From: Bacteroidales bacterium UBA3297
Lineage (GTDB): Bacteria > Bacteroidota > Bacteroidia > Bacteroidales > Paludibacteraceae
Assembly: GCA_002362105.1 (NCBI GenBank)
Contig: DETD01000026.1
Coordinates: 20,826 to 84,825 of the forward strand
Direction of reading: 5' to 3'
Length of the DNA stretch: 64,000 bases
The notes beneath the pieces were generated by a model. The model had not been told where the DNA came from. It saw only the letters and a program-made list of their open reading frames with translations, and searched no databases. The number at the start of each line of letters is the position of its first letter. The stretch's first letter is position 1. Positions 1-7,475 of this stretch are shown here, piece after piece. The translations under genes and the position numbers were made by a program.

Positions 1-1216
1 TGTCGATGGTCAACTCTTCCATTGGCTCGCACTTTACTCCGTCAATTTCCTTGATGATGACTTTTGGCTGGCCTACCTGCAACTCGTAACCTTCGCGGCG
101 CATAGTCTCGATAAGTACCGATAAGTGGAGCACACCACGACCGAAGACGGTCCAGTGTCCGTCGGCTTCTCCTTTTTCTACACGCAGTGCCACGTCGCGC
201 TCCAACTCGGCCTCCAAACGGTCGTTGATGTGGCGTGAGGTGACGAACTTACCCTCTTTGCCGAAGAAAGGAGAGTCGTTGATGACGAACTCCATGCTCA
301 TGGTTGGCTCGTCGATGCTGATGGCTGGCAGTGGTTCTGGGTTCTCGGCGTCGCAGATGCAGTCGCCAATTTCAAAGCCTTCCAAACCGACAATCGCACA
401 CAACTCGCCATTCTGCACTTCCTGTACCTTGCTCTGGCTGAAGCCTTCGAATACGCGGAGCTCCTTGATTTTGCTCTTGACCATTGTACCGTCGCGTTTT
501 GCGAGGGTCACCATCTGGCCTTCCTTCAGTGTGCCGCGGTGCAGGCGGCCAATGGCGATACGGCCAACGTATGAAGAGAAGTTGAGTGAGGTGATCAGCA
601 TCTGGGTGGTGCCTGGGTTCTCTTTTGGTGCTGGAATGTTCTCGATGATGGCGTCAAGCACTGGTGTGATGTCGTTCTCGCGAGGCTGTTTCCAGTCGGT
701 ACTCATCCAGTTGTTTTTGGCAGAACCATATACGGTAGGGAAGTTGAGCTGCTCTTCTGTCGCGTTCAAGTTGAACATCAGGTCGAATACCTCTTCCTGT
801 ACTTCGTCAGGACGGCAGTTTGGCTTGTCTACCTTGTTTACTACTACAATTGGCTTCAGGCCAATCTGAAGTGCCTTCTGCAACACGAAACGGGTCTGTG
901 GCATTGGACCTTCAAATGCGTCAACCAACAGCAGGCAACCGTCGGCCATGTTAAGCACACGCTCAACCTCACCGCCAAAGTCTGAGTGCCCTGGAGTGTC
1001 GATGATGTTGATCTTGTAACCTTTGTAGCGGATTGATACGTTTTTTGAAACGATGGTTATACCTCGTTCACGCTCCAAATCATTGTTGTCGAGGATGAGC
1101 TCGCCAGGCTTTTCGTGATCGCTGAAAAGTTTTCCGGCTTGTAACATCTTGTCCACCAGCGTAGTCTTACCGTGGTCGACGTGCGCAATAATTGCGACAT
1201 TCCTGATTTCTTGCAT
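1..1216 (-). CDS. typA: GTP-binding translation factor TypA/BipA (3' part missing)
   Basis: A ribosome-associated translational GTPase of the EF-G/LepA superfamily, needed in many bacteria for ribosome assembly and growth under stress. The reading frame starts at the ATG complementary to 1214-1216 and runs off the left edge after 405 codons; the family is about 600 residues, so the C-terminal third is outside. Visible motifs are the P-loop AHVDHGKTT (residues 11-19), switch ERERGITI (48-55), DTPGHSDF (73-80) and NKVD (127-130). The length of the G domain and the following beta-barrel segment fit TypA rather than EF-Tu or LepA. A TAACTTTG -7 box on the minus strand (1258-1265), with a TTG 22 nt further out, lies about 40 nt upstream. 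Confidence 0.96.
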   Translation of the reverse strand, partial: MQEIRNVAIIAHVDHGKTTLVDKMLQAGKLFSDHEKPGELILDNNDLERERGITIVSKNVSIRYKGYKINIIDTPGHSDFGGEVERVLNMADGCLLLVDAFEGPMPQTRFVLQKALQIGLKPIVVVNKVDKPNCRPDEVQEEVFDLMFNLNATEEQLNFPTVYGSAKNNWMSTDWKQPRENDITPVLDAIIENIPAPKENPGTTQMLITSLNFSSYVGRIAIGRLHRGTLKEGQMVTLAKRDGTMVKSKIKELRVFEGFSQSKVQEVQNGELCAIVGLEGFEIGDCICDAENPEPLPAISIDEPTMSMEFVINDSPFFGKEGKFVTSRHINDRLEAELERDVALRVEKGEADGHWTVFGRGVLHLSVLIETMRREGYELQVGQPKVIIKEIDGVKCEPMEELTID

Positions 1217-1410
1217 CGTATCTTTTAGATTTTATGATATATATTCAATTTGGAGTGCAAAGTTAGTTATTTTCAGTTAAACATTATCAATATGTTATGG
1301 GAAAAATATGTTGAGCAACATTATTTTGGGCTGTTCTCTCTGATGCCCGACTTTGATTTATTCTTTAACTTTGTGCTGCCTGTTGCTGGGCGTTTGTTTT
1401 TTTACTTAAT

Positions 1411-1440
1411 GGGGGCGGACGGCTTCCTTCCCCCTTTTTA
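1411..1440 (+). terminator. G5/C5 hairpin with T-tract in the MATE 5' region
   Basis: GGGGG (1411-1415) pairs with CCCCC (1430-1434) and is followed by five Ts. It lies between a TAACTTTG -7 box at 1366-1373 and the MATE start at 1457, so it could attenuate that transcript. The stem is short and the call is weak. Confidence 0.35.
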
Positions 1441-1456
1441 ACACATAGGTTCTTTT

Positions 1457-2824
1457 ATGAAAGTTGGAAAATCGCCTGCCGAACTGGGTACCATGCCGGT
1501 GGGTAAACTTCTGGTGAGTTATTCGTTGCCCCCTATCGCGGCAATGATGGCTTCCTCGGTCTATAATATTATCGATAGCGCTTTCCTCGGCCACAGCGTG
1601 GGCGACTATGCGCTCGACGCTATGGCTATTACTCTGCCGCTGATGAATGTGGCGGCGGCTTTTGGCGCTATGGTTGGCGCGGGTGGCAGCACGTTGATCT
1701 CCATTAAGATGGGACAGAAAGACGAAAAGGGGGCCGCCCATGTGTTGGGAAACATTACCGTGCTGAATATTATTCTGGGATTGACCTTAATGACGGTCGG
1801 GTTGCTGTTTATGGACCCTATTCTGACGGTTTTCGGTGCCAGCAACGATGTCCGCCCCTATGCGGCTGAGTTTATGACTATTATTCTGCTGGGTAACGTG
1901 TTTACCCATATGTATTTCGGCCTGAACAATGCATTGCGCTCAAGTGGTAATCCGAAAATGGCGATGAATATGACGTTCCTGACGGTGGGTATCAACCTGG
2001 TCCTTGCCCCGTTGTTCATCTTCGTCTTCGGTTGGGGACTGAGGGGGGCCGCTTTGGCGACCATTACAGGGCAGATTGTCTCGTTGGCGTTGATTGTCCG
2101 CTATTTCTCCAATCCCCAGCAGTTCCTGCATTTCCAACGCTGGACTTTCCATTTGAAGGGGTCTATAGTCAAAGGTATTCTTTCCATCGGTATCTCTCCC
2201 TTCCTGCTGAACCTCTGTTCCTGTTTGGTGGTCATCCTCATCAACCACCGGCTCTATGAGTTTGGCGGCGATCATGCGATTGGCGCCTACGGAAACGTCA
2301 ACAAGGTGCTGATGCTGTTCGCTATGGTGGTGTTAGGCATCAACCAGGGCATGCAGCCAATTGCGGGCTATAACTTCGGCGCCCGCCAGTTCCACCGTGT
2401 GATTGAGGCTCTGAAATATGCCGTGCTCTATGCCACTTCTGTCATGTTGTTCGCCTTCACCATGTGCGAACTGTTCCCTACTATAATTATGCGCTTGTTC
2501 TCTCAGGGCGAAGATATGGTAGAGGCTTCGGCTTATGGTTTGAGGATTACTATTGCCACCTTCCCTATTGTAGGCTTCCAAATGGTGGCTTCCACTTTCT
2601 TCCAGAGCATCAACAAGGCGTTTATCGCCGCCATTCTTTCCACTACCCGCCAACTCTTGTTTCTGGTGCCGCTTCTGGCCTTTTTGCCAAATTTCTGGCA
2701 ACTCGATGGGGTGTGGTTCAGTCTGCCGATTGCCGACACGCTGTCGTCGCTGCTGACGGCTGCCGTGCTCTTCTGGCAACTGGGCAAGTTTAAGGAAATG
2801 GCAAGACAGAATGGATTTAAATAA
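1457..2824 (+). CDS. MATE family multidrug/metabolite exporter
   Basis: A 455-residue integral inner-membrane protein of the MATE (NorM/DinF/MepA-like) family, which exports drugs or metabolites using a Na+ or H+ gradient. The protein is made of hydrophobic segments compatible with 12 helices in two related halves, with the typical N-terminal region (SYSLPPIAAMMASSVYNIID, then FLGHSVG) and a similar GISPFLLNLCSC segment opening the second half. A TAACTTTG -7 box at 1366-1373 could drive it. The stop lies inside the region of the next gene's possible starts, so the two are very probably cotranscribed. The substrate cannot be read from the sequence. Confidence 0.93.
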   Translation: MKVGKSPAELGTMPVGKLLVSYSLPPIAAMMASSVYNIIDSAFLGHSVGDYALDAMAITLPLMNVAAAFGAMVGAGGSTLISIKMGQKDEKGAAHVLGNITVLNIILGLTLMTVGLLFMDPILTVFGASNDVRPYAAEFMTIILLGNVFTHMYFGLNNALRSSGNPKMAMNMTFLTVGINLVLAPLFIFVFGWGLRGAALATITGQIVSLALIVRYFSNPQQFLHFQRWTFHLKGSIVKGILSIGISPFLLNLCSCLVVILINHRLYEFGGDHAIGAYGNVNKVLMLFAMVVLGINQGMQPIAGYNFGARQFHRVIEALKYAVLYATSVMLFAFTMCELFPTIIMRLFSQGEDMVEASAYGLRITIATFPIVGFQMVASTFFQSINKAFIAAILSTTRQLLFLVPLLAFLPNFWQLDGVWFSLPIADTLSSLLTAAVLFWQLGKFKEMARQNGFK

Positions 2825-2840
2825 CCTAAAATCAACTGTT

Positions 2841-3473
2841 ATGGATGGTAACAAGAACAATATAGTCATCAGCGTCGGCCGCCAGTTCGGCTGTAAAGGC
2901 CGTGTTATCGGCAAGGCTTTGGCCGAACGTTTCGGTTTCAGTTTTTACGATGCCGAACTCCTCAACCTTGCCGCCAAGGAAATAGGATTCGACCCTTCTA
3001 TGTTTGAAATGGCCGACGAGAAACCTGGACTGCCGGAGTTCTTCCAGAATGTGGGCCAGCTTTTGTTCGGCATGAATGGCGGTGCCGACAGCTACCTCTC
3101 GAGCGCCAAACTGTTTGAAATACAGAGCGAGGCTATACGGCATGTTGCAGAAGTAGGCCCCTGTGTTATTATGGGCCGTTGCAGCGATTATGTGTTGCGT
3201 GACAATCCGAACCTGTTCAGTGTGTATTTCTCGGCTCCGCTCGATTTCCGTATTGCCTGTGTGAAAGAACGCTCGGGTATTACCGACGACGAGGCGGTGC
3301 GCGATATTATCTTGAAGACCGACAAGAAACGTGCGGCCTACTATAACTATTATACCGATAAGGTGTGGGGACATTCGGCTAGCTATAACCTTTGTGCCGA
3401 TGTTACTATGCTGGGTGTGGAACAGACGGCTGTTTTTGTTGGCGATTTTATTAAGGCAAAATTTGGTTTGTAG
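2841..3473 (+). CDS. Cytidylate kinase-like (AAK26) family protein
   Basis: A 210-residue cytosolic P-loop protein resembling the cytidylate kinase-like family common in Bacteroidota and Firmicutes. The N-terminus shows the family signature ISVGRQFGCKGRVIGKALAE followed by FYDAELL. The phosphate-binding loop is less canonical than in true Cmk, so the substrate is uncertain; a nucleoside-phosphate kinase role is inferred from family only. An upstream in-frame ATG at 2811 would add ten residues and overlap the MATE gene by 14 nt. I prefer 2841 because homologous proteins begin directly before the conserved strand. It is followed with a one-base overlap by the next membrane protein gene. Confidence 0.85.
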   Translation: MDGNKNNIVISVGRQFGCKGRVIGKALAERFGFSFYDAELLNLAAKEIGFDPSMFEMADEKPGLPEFFQNVGQLLFGMNGGADSYLSSAKLFEIQSEAIRHVAEVGPCVIMGRCSDYVLRDNPNLFSVYFSAPLDFRIACVKERSGITDDEAVRDIILKTDKKRAAYYNYYTDKVWGHSASYNLCADVTMLGVEQTAVFVGDFIKAKFGL

Positions 3474-4546
3474 TGCAAATAAAGGAAACCGAAAGTACGT
3501 GGAAGGCTGCTGCTAAATGCGTGCTGTTCTTCTTTGTGTGGCTGATTATCGGATCTTTGCCTATGTCATATATATTTATATGTAGTGGCTCCCATTTCAA
3601 GAATGCCTGTATTTTTATGTTGCCGGTCAATCTTGTGATGTGGATTTGTGTCCGCCACAATATGAAAAATGTGCAGAAACTGATCGGTGTTACATTGCTT
3701 ACTTATGCTGTCTTTTATGTGGGCGATGAATTGTATTTTTCTGATTTTCGCTTTTTTCGCCATTACTTGGTTTACATAGCGTATGACATAAGTTTGGTTT
3801 TGCCGCTAGCTTGTTTCATTCGACCAATGAATGCCTCTATGATTTCTAAATTGGTGGAAATGTTTATTTGTTATTTGTTGTTTGTCGGCTTGACATTTAA
3901 TTATGGATTAAAGTCTTACACACCAATTGTGTCAGTTGTCTTTATTCTCATTTATAGTTTCTTTTTTGTGTCTTTATTTGTTCGTTCCATCAAAGCAACA
4001 GGAAAAGATAAATCTGAAGAAGGGCATGCTTCTGGCTTTGCAGGTTCAGAAGAACGCGAAGAGCGTTTTTCAATCAAAAGGAAGTGCGCCTATCGGGTGG
4101 CAGGTTTAATTGCATATATCTATAAGGGACAGAAACTGCTGACAACTGACGATTTTGAAAAACTGACAAGTATGCTGGAATCGGATTATGCGGTTTTGGT
4201 AAAAGAGTTTCGTAGACGCAATGTAAGGGGTGGGCTGTTCAAAAATCAGAAAGAGCCATTTAATAGTGTTGAATGTCTCGACTTGAAGGGAAAGAGTGAA
4301 AAGACTGTCCTGCCGATTGTGGATGTCCTCTATTTGGGTGTCTCTGCGGCTGGTCTGAGCAAGGCTTCGTTTGAAAGATTCTTACAGGTAATTGGGCACT
4401 TGCATGCCGATGATGAACTGGTGGAACAACTGAAGTGTTTTTATGAATTACGGAAGACACGCATTCCTCGTGAAAAAGGGCAGGGTTTGTTGAGCGTGAA
4501 CTCTACTTCTGTTGTGCCCTGTTGCAACGATGTCGCTTTAAAATAA
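3473..4546 (+). CDS. Membrane protein of unknown function with soluble C-terminal domain
   Basis: A 357-residue protein starting at a GTG whose G is the last base of the preceding TAG stop, an arrangement that suggests translational coupling. The first ~170 residues contain about six hydrophobic segments. Residues ~175-200 are a charged Glu/Lys/Gly linker, followed by a cytoplasmic, probably helical domain (about 205-340) with two similar stretches containing LTTDDFEKLTSML and GLSKASFERFLQVI. These look like two related helical repeats. I do not recognise the family. Its place in an operon with an exporter and a kinase-like protein is the only functional hint. Confidence 0.6.
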   Translation: MQIKETESTWKAAAKCVLFFFVWLIIGSLPMSYIFICSGSHFKNACIFMLPVNLVMWICVRHNMKNVQKLIGVTLLTYAVFYVGDELYFSDFRFFRHYLVYIAYDISLVLPLACFIRPMNASMISKLVEMFICYLLFVGLTFNYGLKSYTPIVSVVFILIYSFFFVSLFVRSIKATGKDKSEEGHASGFAGSEEREERFSIKRKCAYRVAGLIAYIYKGQKLLTTDDFEKLTSMLESDYAVLVKEFRRRNVRGGLFKNQKEPFNSVECLDLKGKSEKTVLPIVDVLYLGVSAAGLSKASFERFLQVIGHLHADDELVEQLKCFYELRKTRIPREKGQGLLSVNSTSVVPCCNDVALK

Positions 4547-4599
4547 AGCTGTTTTGCAAAACCTCAGCTACAAAAAAATACAGTCGGTTAAGTCCCTTT

Positions 4600-4630
4600 T
4601 TGTGTAATTCCTTTTTTTCTGCTATTTTTG
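4600..4630 (+). promoter_or_regulatory. frr promoter (Bacteroidota type)
   Basis: TTG (4600-4602), a 20-nt spacer and TATTTTTG (4623-4630) match the -33/-7 consensus of the Bacteroidota primary sigma factor. The expected start of transcription is about 32 nt before the frr ATG. Confidence 0.75.
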
Positions 4631-4668
4631 TGCAACTTAATAAAAACATTCAAGATATAAATAAGACT

Positions 4669-5229
4669 ATGGCAGACGTAGAAAGCTTCTATAAAAATGC
4701 GCAAACCAAGATGGATGGTGCGCTCTCTCACCTCGACGATGCTTTTGCACACATCCGTGCGGGAAAGGCAAATGTTCGCATCCTCGAACCTATTCACCTC
4801 GATTATTATGGTAGCATGACTCCGCTTTCTGGTGTCGCTAATATCACAACTCCCGATGCACGTACCATCGCAATACAGCCTTGGGAAAAGAAGATGTTGC
4901 CTGCTATTGAAAAGGCCATTCTCGCTTCTGAAATTGGTATCACCCCTGAAAACAACGGCGAAATTATCCGCTTGAGCATTCCACCGCTCACCGAGGACCG
5001 CCGTAAGCAGTTGGTTAAGCAGGTGAAAGCCGAGGCTGAAAATGCCAAGGTGGCTGTACGTAACGCCCGCCGCGACGCTATTGATGGCCTGAAAAAGGAA
5101 ATCAAGAATGGCTTGGCTGAAGATGCCGAGAAGGATGCGGAAGACAAGGTGCAGAAATTGCACGACAAGTACATCAAGATGGTGGACGACGCTTTCGCTG
5201 TTAAAGAAAAGGAAATTATGACCGTCTAA
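4669..5229 (+). CDS. frr: Ribosome recycling factor
   Basis: Splits post-termination 70S ribosomes together with EF-G in the cytosol. The 186-residue product has the normal family length and matches throughout: the N-terminal helix (TKMDGALSHLDDAFAHIRAG), NITTPDARTIAIQPWEKKML, and the C-terminal helix with LTEDRRKQLVKQVK. The open frame extends 49 codons upstream, but a full promoter (4600-4630) lies inside that extension, so the ATG at 4669, MADVESFYK, is the start. A strong hairpin terminator follows the gene before rsgA. Confidence 0.97.
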   Translation: MADVESFYKNAQTKMDGALSHLDDAFAHIRAGKANVRILEPIHLDYYGSMTPLSGVANITTPDARTIAIQPWEKKMLPAIEKAILASEIGITPENNGEIIRLSIPPLTEDRRKQLVKQVKAEAENAKVAVRNARRDAIDGLKKEIKNGLAEDAEKDAEDKVQKLHDKYIKMVDDAFAVKEKEIMTV

Positions 5230-5261
5230 TCTTTCTGATGGTTGTTCTTTAGAAGAAGTAC

Positions 5262-5312
5262 CGCAGAACAGGGTCGGTGGCTACCGATGCTGTTCTGCGT
5301 TCTTTATTTTTG
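5262..5312 (+). terminator. frr terminator whose T-rich tail contains a -7 box
   Basis: CGCAGAACAG (5262-5271) pairs perfectly with CTGTTCTGCG (5290-5299), and an inner CGGT/ACCG helix extends the stem. The following TTCTTTATTTTTG is both a T-rich tail and a TATTTTTG -7 box (5305-5312). The rsgA ATG begins four bases later. Confidence 0.8.
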
Positions 5313-5315
5313 ATT

Positions 5316-6239
5316 ATGGAAGGACTAGTTGTAAAAAATACGGGTAACTCCTACTTGGTGCGGACGGCAGACAAGCAGGTGTTCGACTGCCACTTGAAGG
5401 GCAATTTCCGCATTCAGGGTATTAAGAGTACCAATCCTATCGCAGTCGGCGATAATGTGGAGTTTGACGTCCGGTCGGCGGAAGACTGTCTCATCACCAA
5501 ACTTCTGCCTCGCCGTAACTATATTGTGCGCCGTCCGGCGAACCTTTCGAAACAGTTGCACATCATTGCATCGAACCTCGATGCGGCTATGCTGGTGGTC
5601 ACCATCAACCATCCGGTCACTTCTACCGTGTTCATCGACCGTTTCCTGGCTACCTGCGAGGCCTACAGTGTGCCGGGCATGTTGCTCATCAACAAGGTGG
5701 ACCTCTACGACGATGACGAGAGGGTGTATATGGAAAATTTGGTGCGCCTCTACGAGCAGATTGGTTATCCGTGCTATGTGGTGTCGGCTAAAACTGGCGA
5801 GGGGGTGGCCGAGGTGGCCGAACTCCTGAAAAATAAAATAACCCTGCTTTCGGGTAACTCCGGTGTCGGCAAGTCTTCGCTGGTGAATGCCATTAATCCC
5901 GATTTTAAGGCGCGTATTGGCGATTTGTCTGATGTCCACGATGCGGGTATGCACACCACTACCTTCTCTGAAATGTTCGAGATTGCGCCAGACAGTTTTA
6001 TTGTCGACACGCCGGGAATCCGTGGTTTTGGCACTATCGATTTCAAGAAAGAAGAGGTGGGGCACTACTTCCCCGATATTTTTCGCTTCTCTTCGGAGTG
6101 CCGTTTCGGAAACTGCACGCATACCCACGAACCTGGCTGCGCCGTGCTGAAAGCGGTTGAAGAACACTATATAAGCGAATCGCGCTATAATAGCTATCTT
6201 AGTATAATGGATGACGAGAACGACGCTAAATACCGTTAA
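5316..6239 (+). CDS. rsgA: Ribosome small subunit-dependent GTPase A
   Basis: A late-stage 30S maturation factor with circularly permuted GTPase order. The protein has an N-terminal OB-fold (about 1-75), NKVDL (G4) before the P-loop GNSGVGKSS (about 179-187), DTPGIRGFG (about 231-239), and a C-terminal zinc knuckle with CRFGNCTHTHEPGC. The 307-residue length is normal. A longer frame from a GTG at 5277 starts inside the frr terminator hairpin, so the ATG at 5316 (MEGLVVKNTG) is chosen. The nearest -7 box is only 4 nt upstream, which would give a very short or leaderless transcript; read-through from frr is the alternative. The sensor kinase follows after 9 nt. Confidence 0.95.
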   Translation: MEGLVVKNTGNSYLVRTADKQVFDCHLKGNFRIQGIKSTNPIAVGDNVEFDVRSAEDCLITKLLPRRNYIVRRPANLSKQLHIIASNLDAAMLVVTINHPVTSTVFIDRFLATCEAYSVPGMLLINKVDLYDDDERVYMENLVRLYEQIGYPCYVVSAKTGEGVAEVAELLKNKITLLSGNSGVGKSSLVNAINPDFKARIGDLSDVHDAGMHTTTFSEMFEIAPDSFIVDTPGIRGFGTIDFKKEEVGHYFPDIFRFSSECRFGNCTHTHEPGCAVLKAVEEHYISESRYNSYLSIMDDENDAKYR

Positions 6240-6248
6240 CTGACGCTT

Positions 6249-7427
6249 ATGCATATCACTTTCGAGAATTTTGCAAAGGTTAAATATTTGTTCGCCTTTC
6301 TGGCTCTGGTTATTGTAGCCATTTCCACCTACTTTACGAATGGATTGGTAAAGAGTGTGGCACAGGAGGAAGAACGCAAGATGACTCTTTGGGCCGAGGC
6401 TACCCGGAAGGTTGCGTCGGCTGGTGAGGTCACCGACTTCGATTTCCTGCTGAAGGTGATTGAAGACAATACGACCATTCCGTGCTTTATTCTCGACCAG
6501 AATAACAATGTGGTGGGCTCTAGGAATATAAGTGTGCCTCAGTCGCTCGGACAAACGGAACTAGACGATTTCTGGCGTAGGAAACGGACCAACTACAGCG
6601 ATTTGCATGACCCTATTGTTATTGAAATCGACCACGATACCCGCCAATATATCTTTTACGACAACTCGTTGTTGCTGAAACGCCTGTCCTATTATCCCTA
6701 CATCCAGTGGGGGGTTATCCTGATCTTCTTTTTGGCTGTTTTGTTCTTTTTCACGTTGGCTAAGCGGGCAGAACAAAACAAGGTGTGGGCCGGACTCTCG
6801 AAGGAGACGGCACACCAGTTGGGTACCCCTATCTCGTCGCTGATGGCCTGGGTGGAACTGATGAAGGTGCAGAATATGGCTCCCGATGTGATTCCGGAAA
6901 TGGAAAAAGATGTGGCCCGGTTGCAAACTATTGCCGACCGCTTCTCGAAAGTCGGCTCTATTCCCGAACTTAAGCCGGCCTGCTTGAACGACGTGCTCGA
7001 AAATACGCTGGCCTATATGCGGCGGAGGGTGTCGGCCAAGGTGGTTATCTCTACGGCCTACCAAACCGACGGACCGGTCAATCTGCTGCTTTGTGTGCCT
7101 TTGTTCGAGTGGGTTTGTGAAAATCTCTGTAAAAATGCGGTCGATGCTATGGAGGGACGTGGCAGCATTACGGTGAACGTTGCCTTGCATGAAAATAAGG
7201 TCTGCCTCGATTTTACCGATACGGGAAAGGGCATTCCAAAGTCGAAGTTTAAAACGGTGTTCCAGCCGGGCTTTACTACGAAGAAGAGGGGGTGGGGACT
7301 TGGTCTGTCGCTGGTGAAGCGGATTGTTGAAGATTACCACCACGGTTCCATCTTTGTCAAACAGTCTGAAATAGGCAAGGGTACCACTTTCCGTATTTTG
7401 TTGAACCTCCCTTCCAAAGATGAATAA
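6249..7427 (+). CDS. Membrane sensor histidine kinase
   Basis: A 392-residue inner-membrane kinase. A first transmembrane helix (about 12-32) and a second (about 150-172) enclose a periplasmic sensor region of about 115 residues. The dimerisation domain carries the phospho-accepting His189 in KETAHQLGTPISSLM. The catalytic domain has an N box (ENLCKNAVDAM), DTGKGIP and the GWGLGLSLVKRIVEDY G2 box. No response regulator is adjacent, so the partner must be elsewhere. It is cotranscribed with rsgA (9-nt gap) and ends at a bidirectional terminator shared with dnaG. Confidence 0.92.
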   Translation: MHITFENFAKVKYLFAFLALVIVAISTYFTNGLVKSVAQEEERKMTLWAEATRKVASAGEVTDFDFLLKVIEDNTTIPCFILDQNNNVVGSRNISVPQSLGQTELDDFWRRKRTNYSDLHDPIVIEIDHDTRQYIFYDNSLLLKRLSYYPYIQWGVILIFFLAVLFFFTLAKRAEQNKVWAGLSKETAHQLGTPISSLMAWVELMKVQNMAPDVIPEMEKDVARLQTIADRFSKVGSIPELKPACLNDVLENTLAYMRRRVSAKVVISTAYQTDGPVNLLLCVPLFEWVCENLCKNAVDAMEGRGSITVNVALHENKVCLDFTDTGKGIPKSKFKTVFQPGFTTKKRGWGLGLSLVKRIVEDYHHGSIFVKQSEIGKGTTFRILLNLPSKDE

Positions 7428-7431
7428 AAAG

Positions 7432-7475
7432 ATAAAGCGCACACCGCATCGTTTGCCGTGTGCGCTTTATTTTTT
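7432..7475. terminator. Bidirectional terminator between sensor kinase and dnaG
   Basis: A 13-bp perfect stem, ATAAAGCGCACAC (7432-7444) with GTGTGCGCTTTAT (7458-7470), has T-runs on both strands. It serves the convergent plus-strand kinase and minus-strand dnaG. Confidence 0.9.

Noticed and set aside
225..869. 214-codon plus-strand frame at the left edge
   Set aside because: It is antisense to typA, whose codons give an uninterrupted GTPase sequence; the plus-strand product has no recognisable motif.
5325..6554. 409-codon minus-strand frame
   Set aside because: It lies antisense to rsgA and the sensor kinase start, both of which have complete family motifs; it is a by-product of codon bias.
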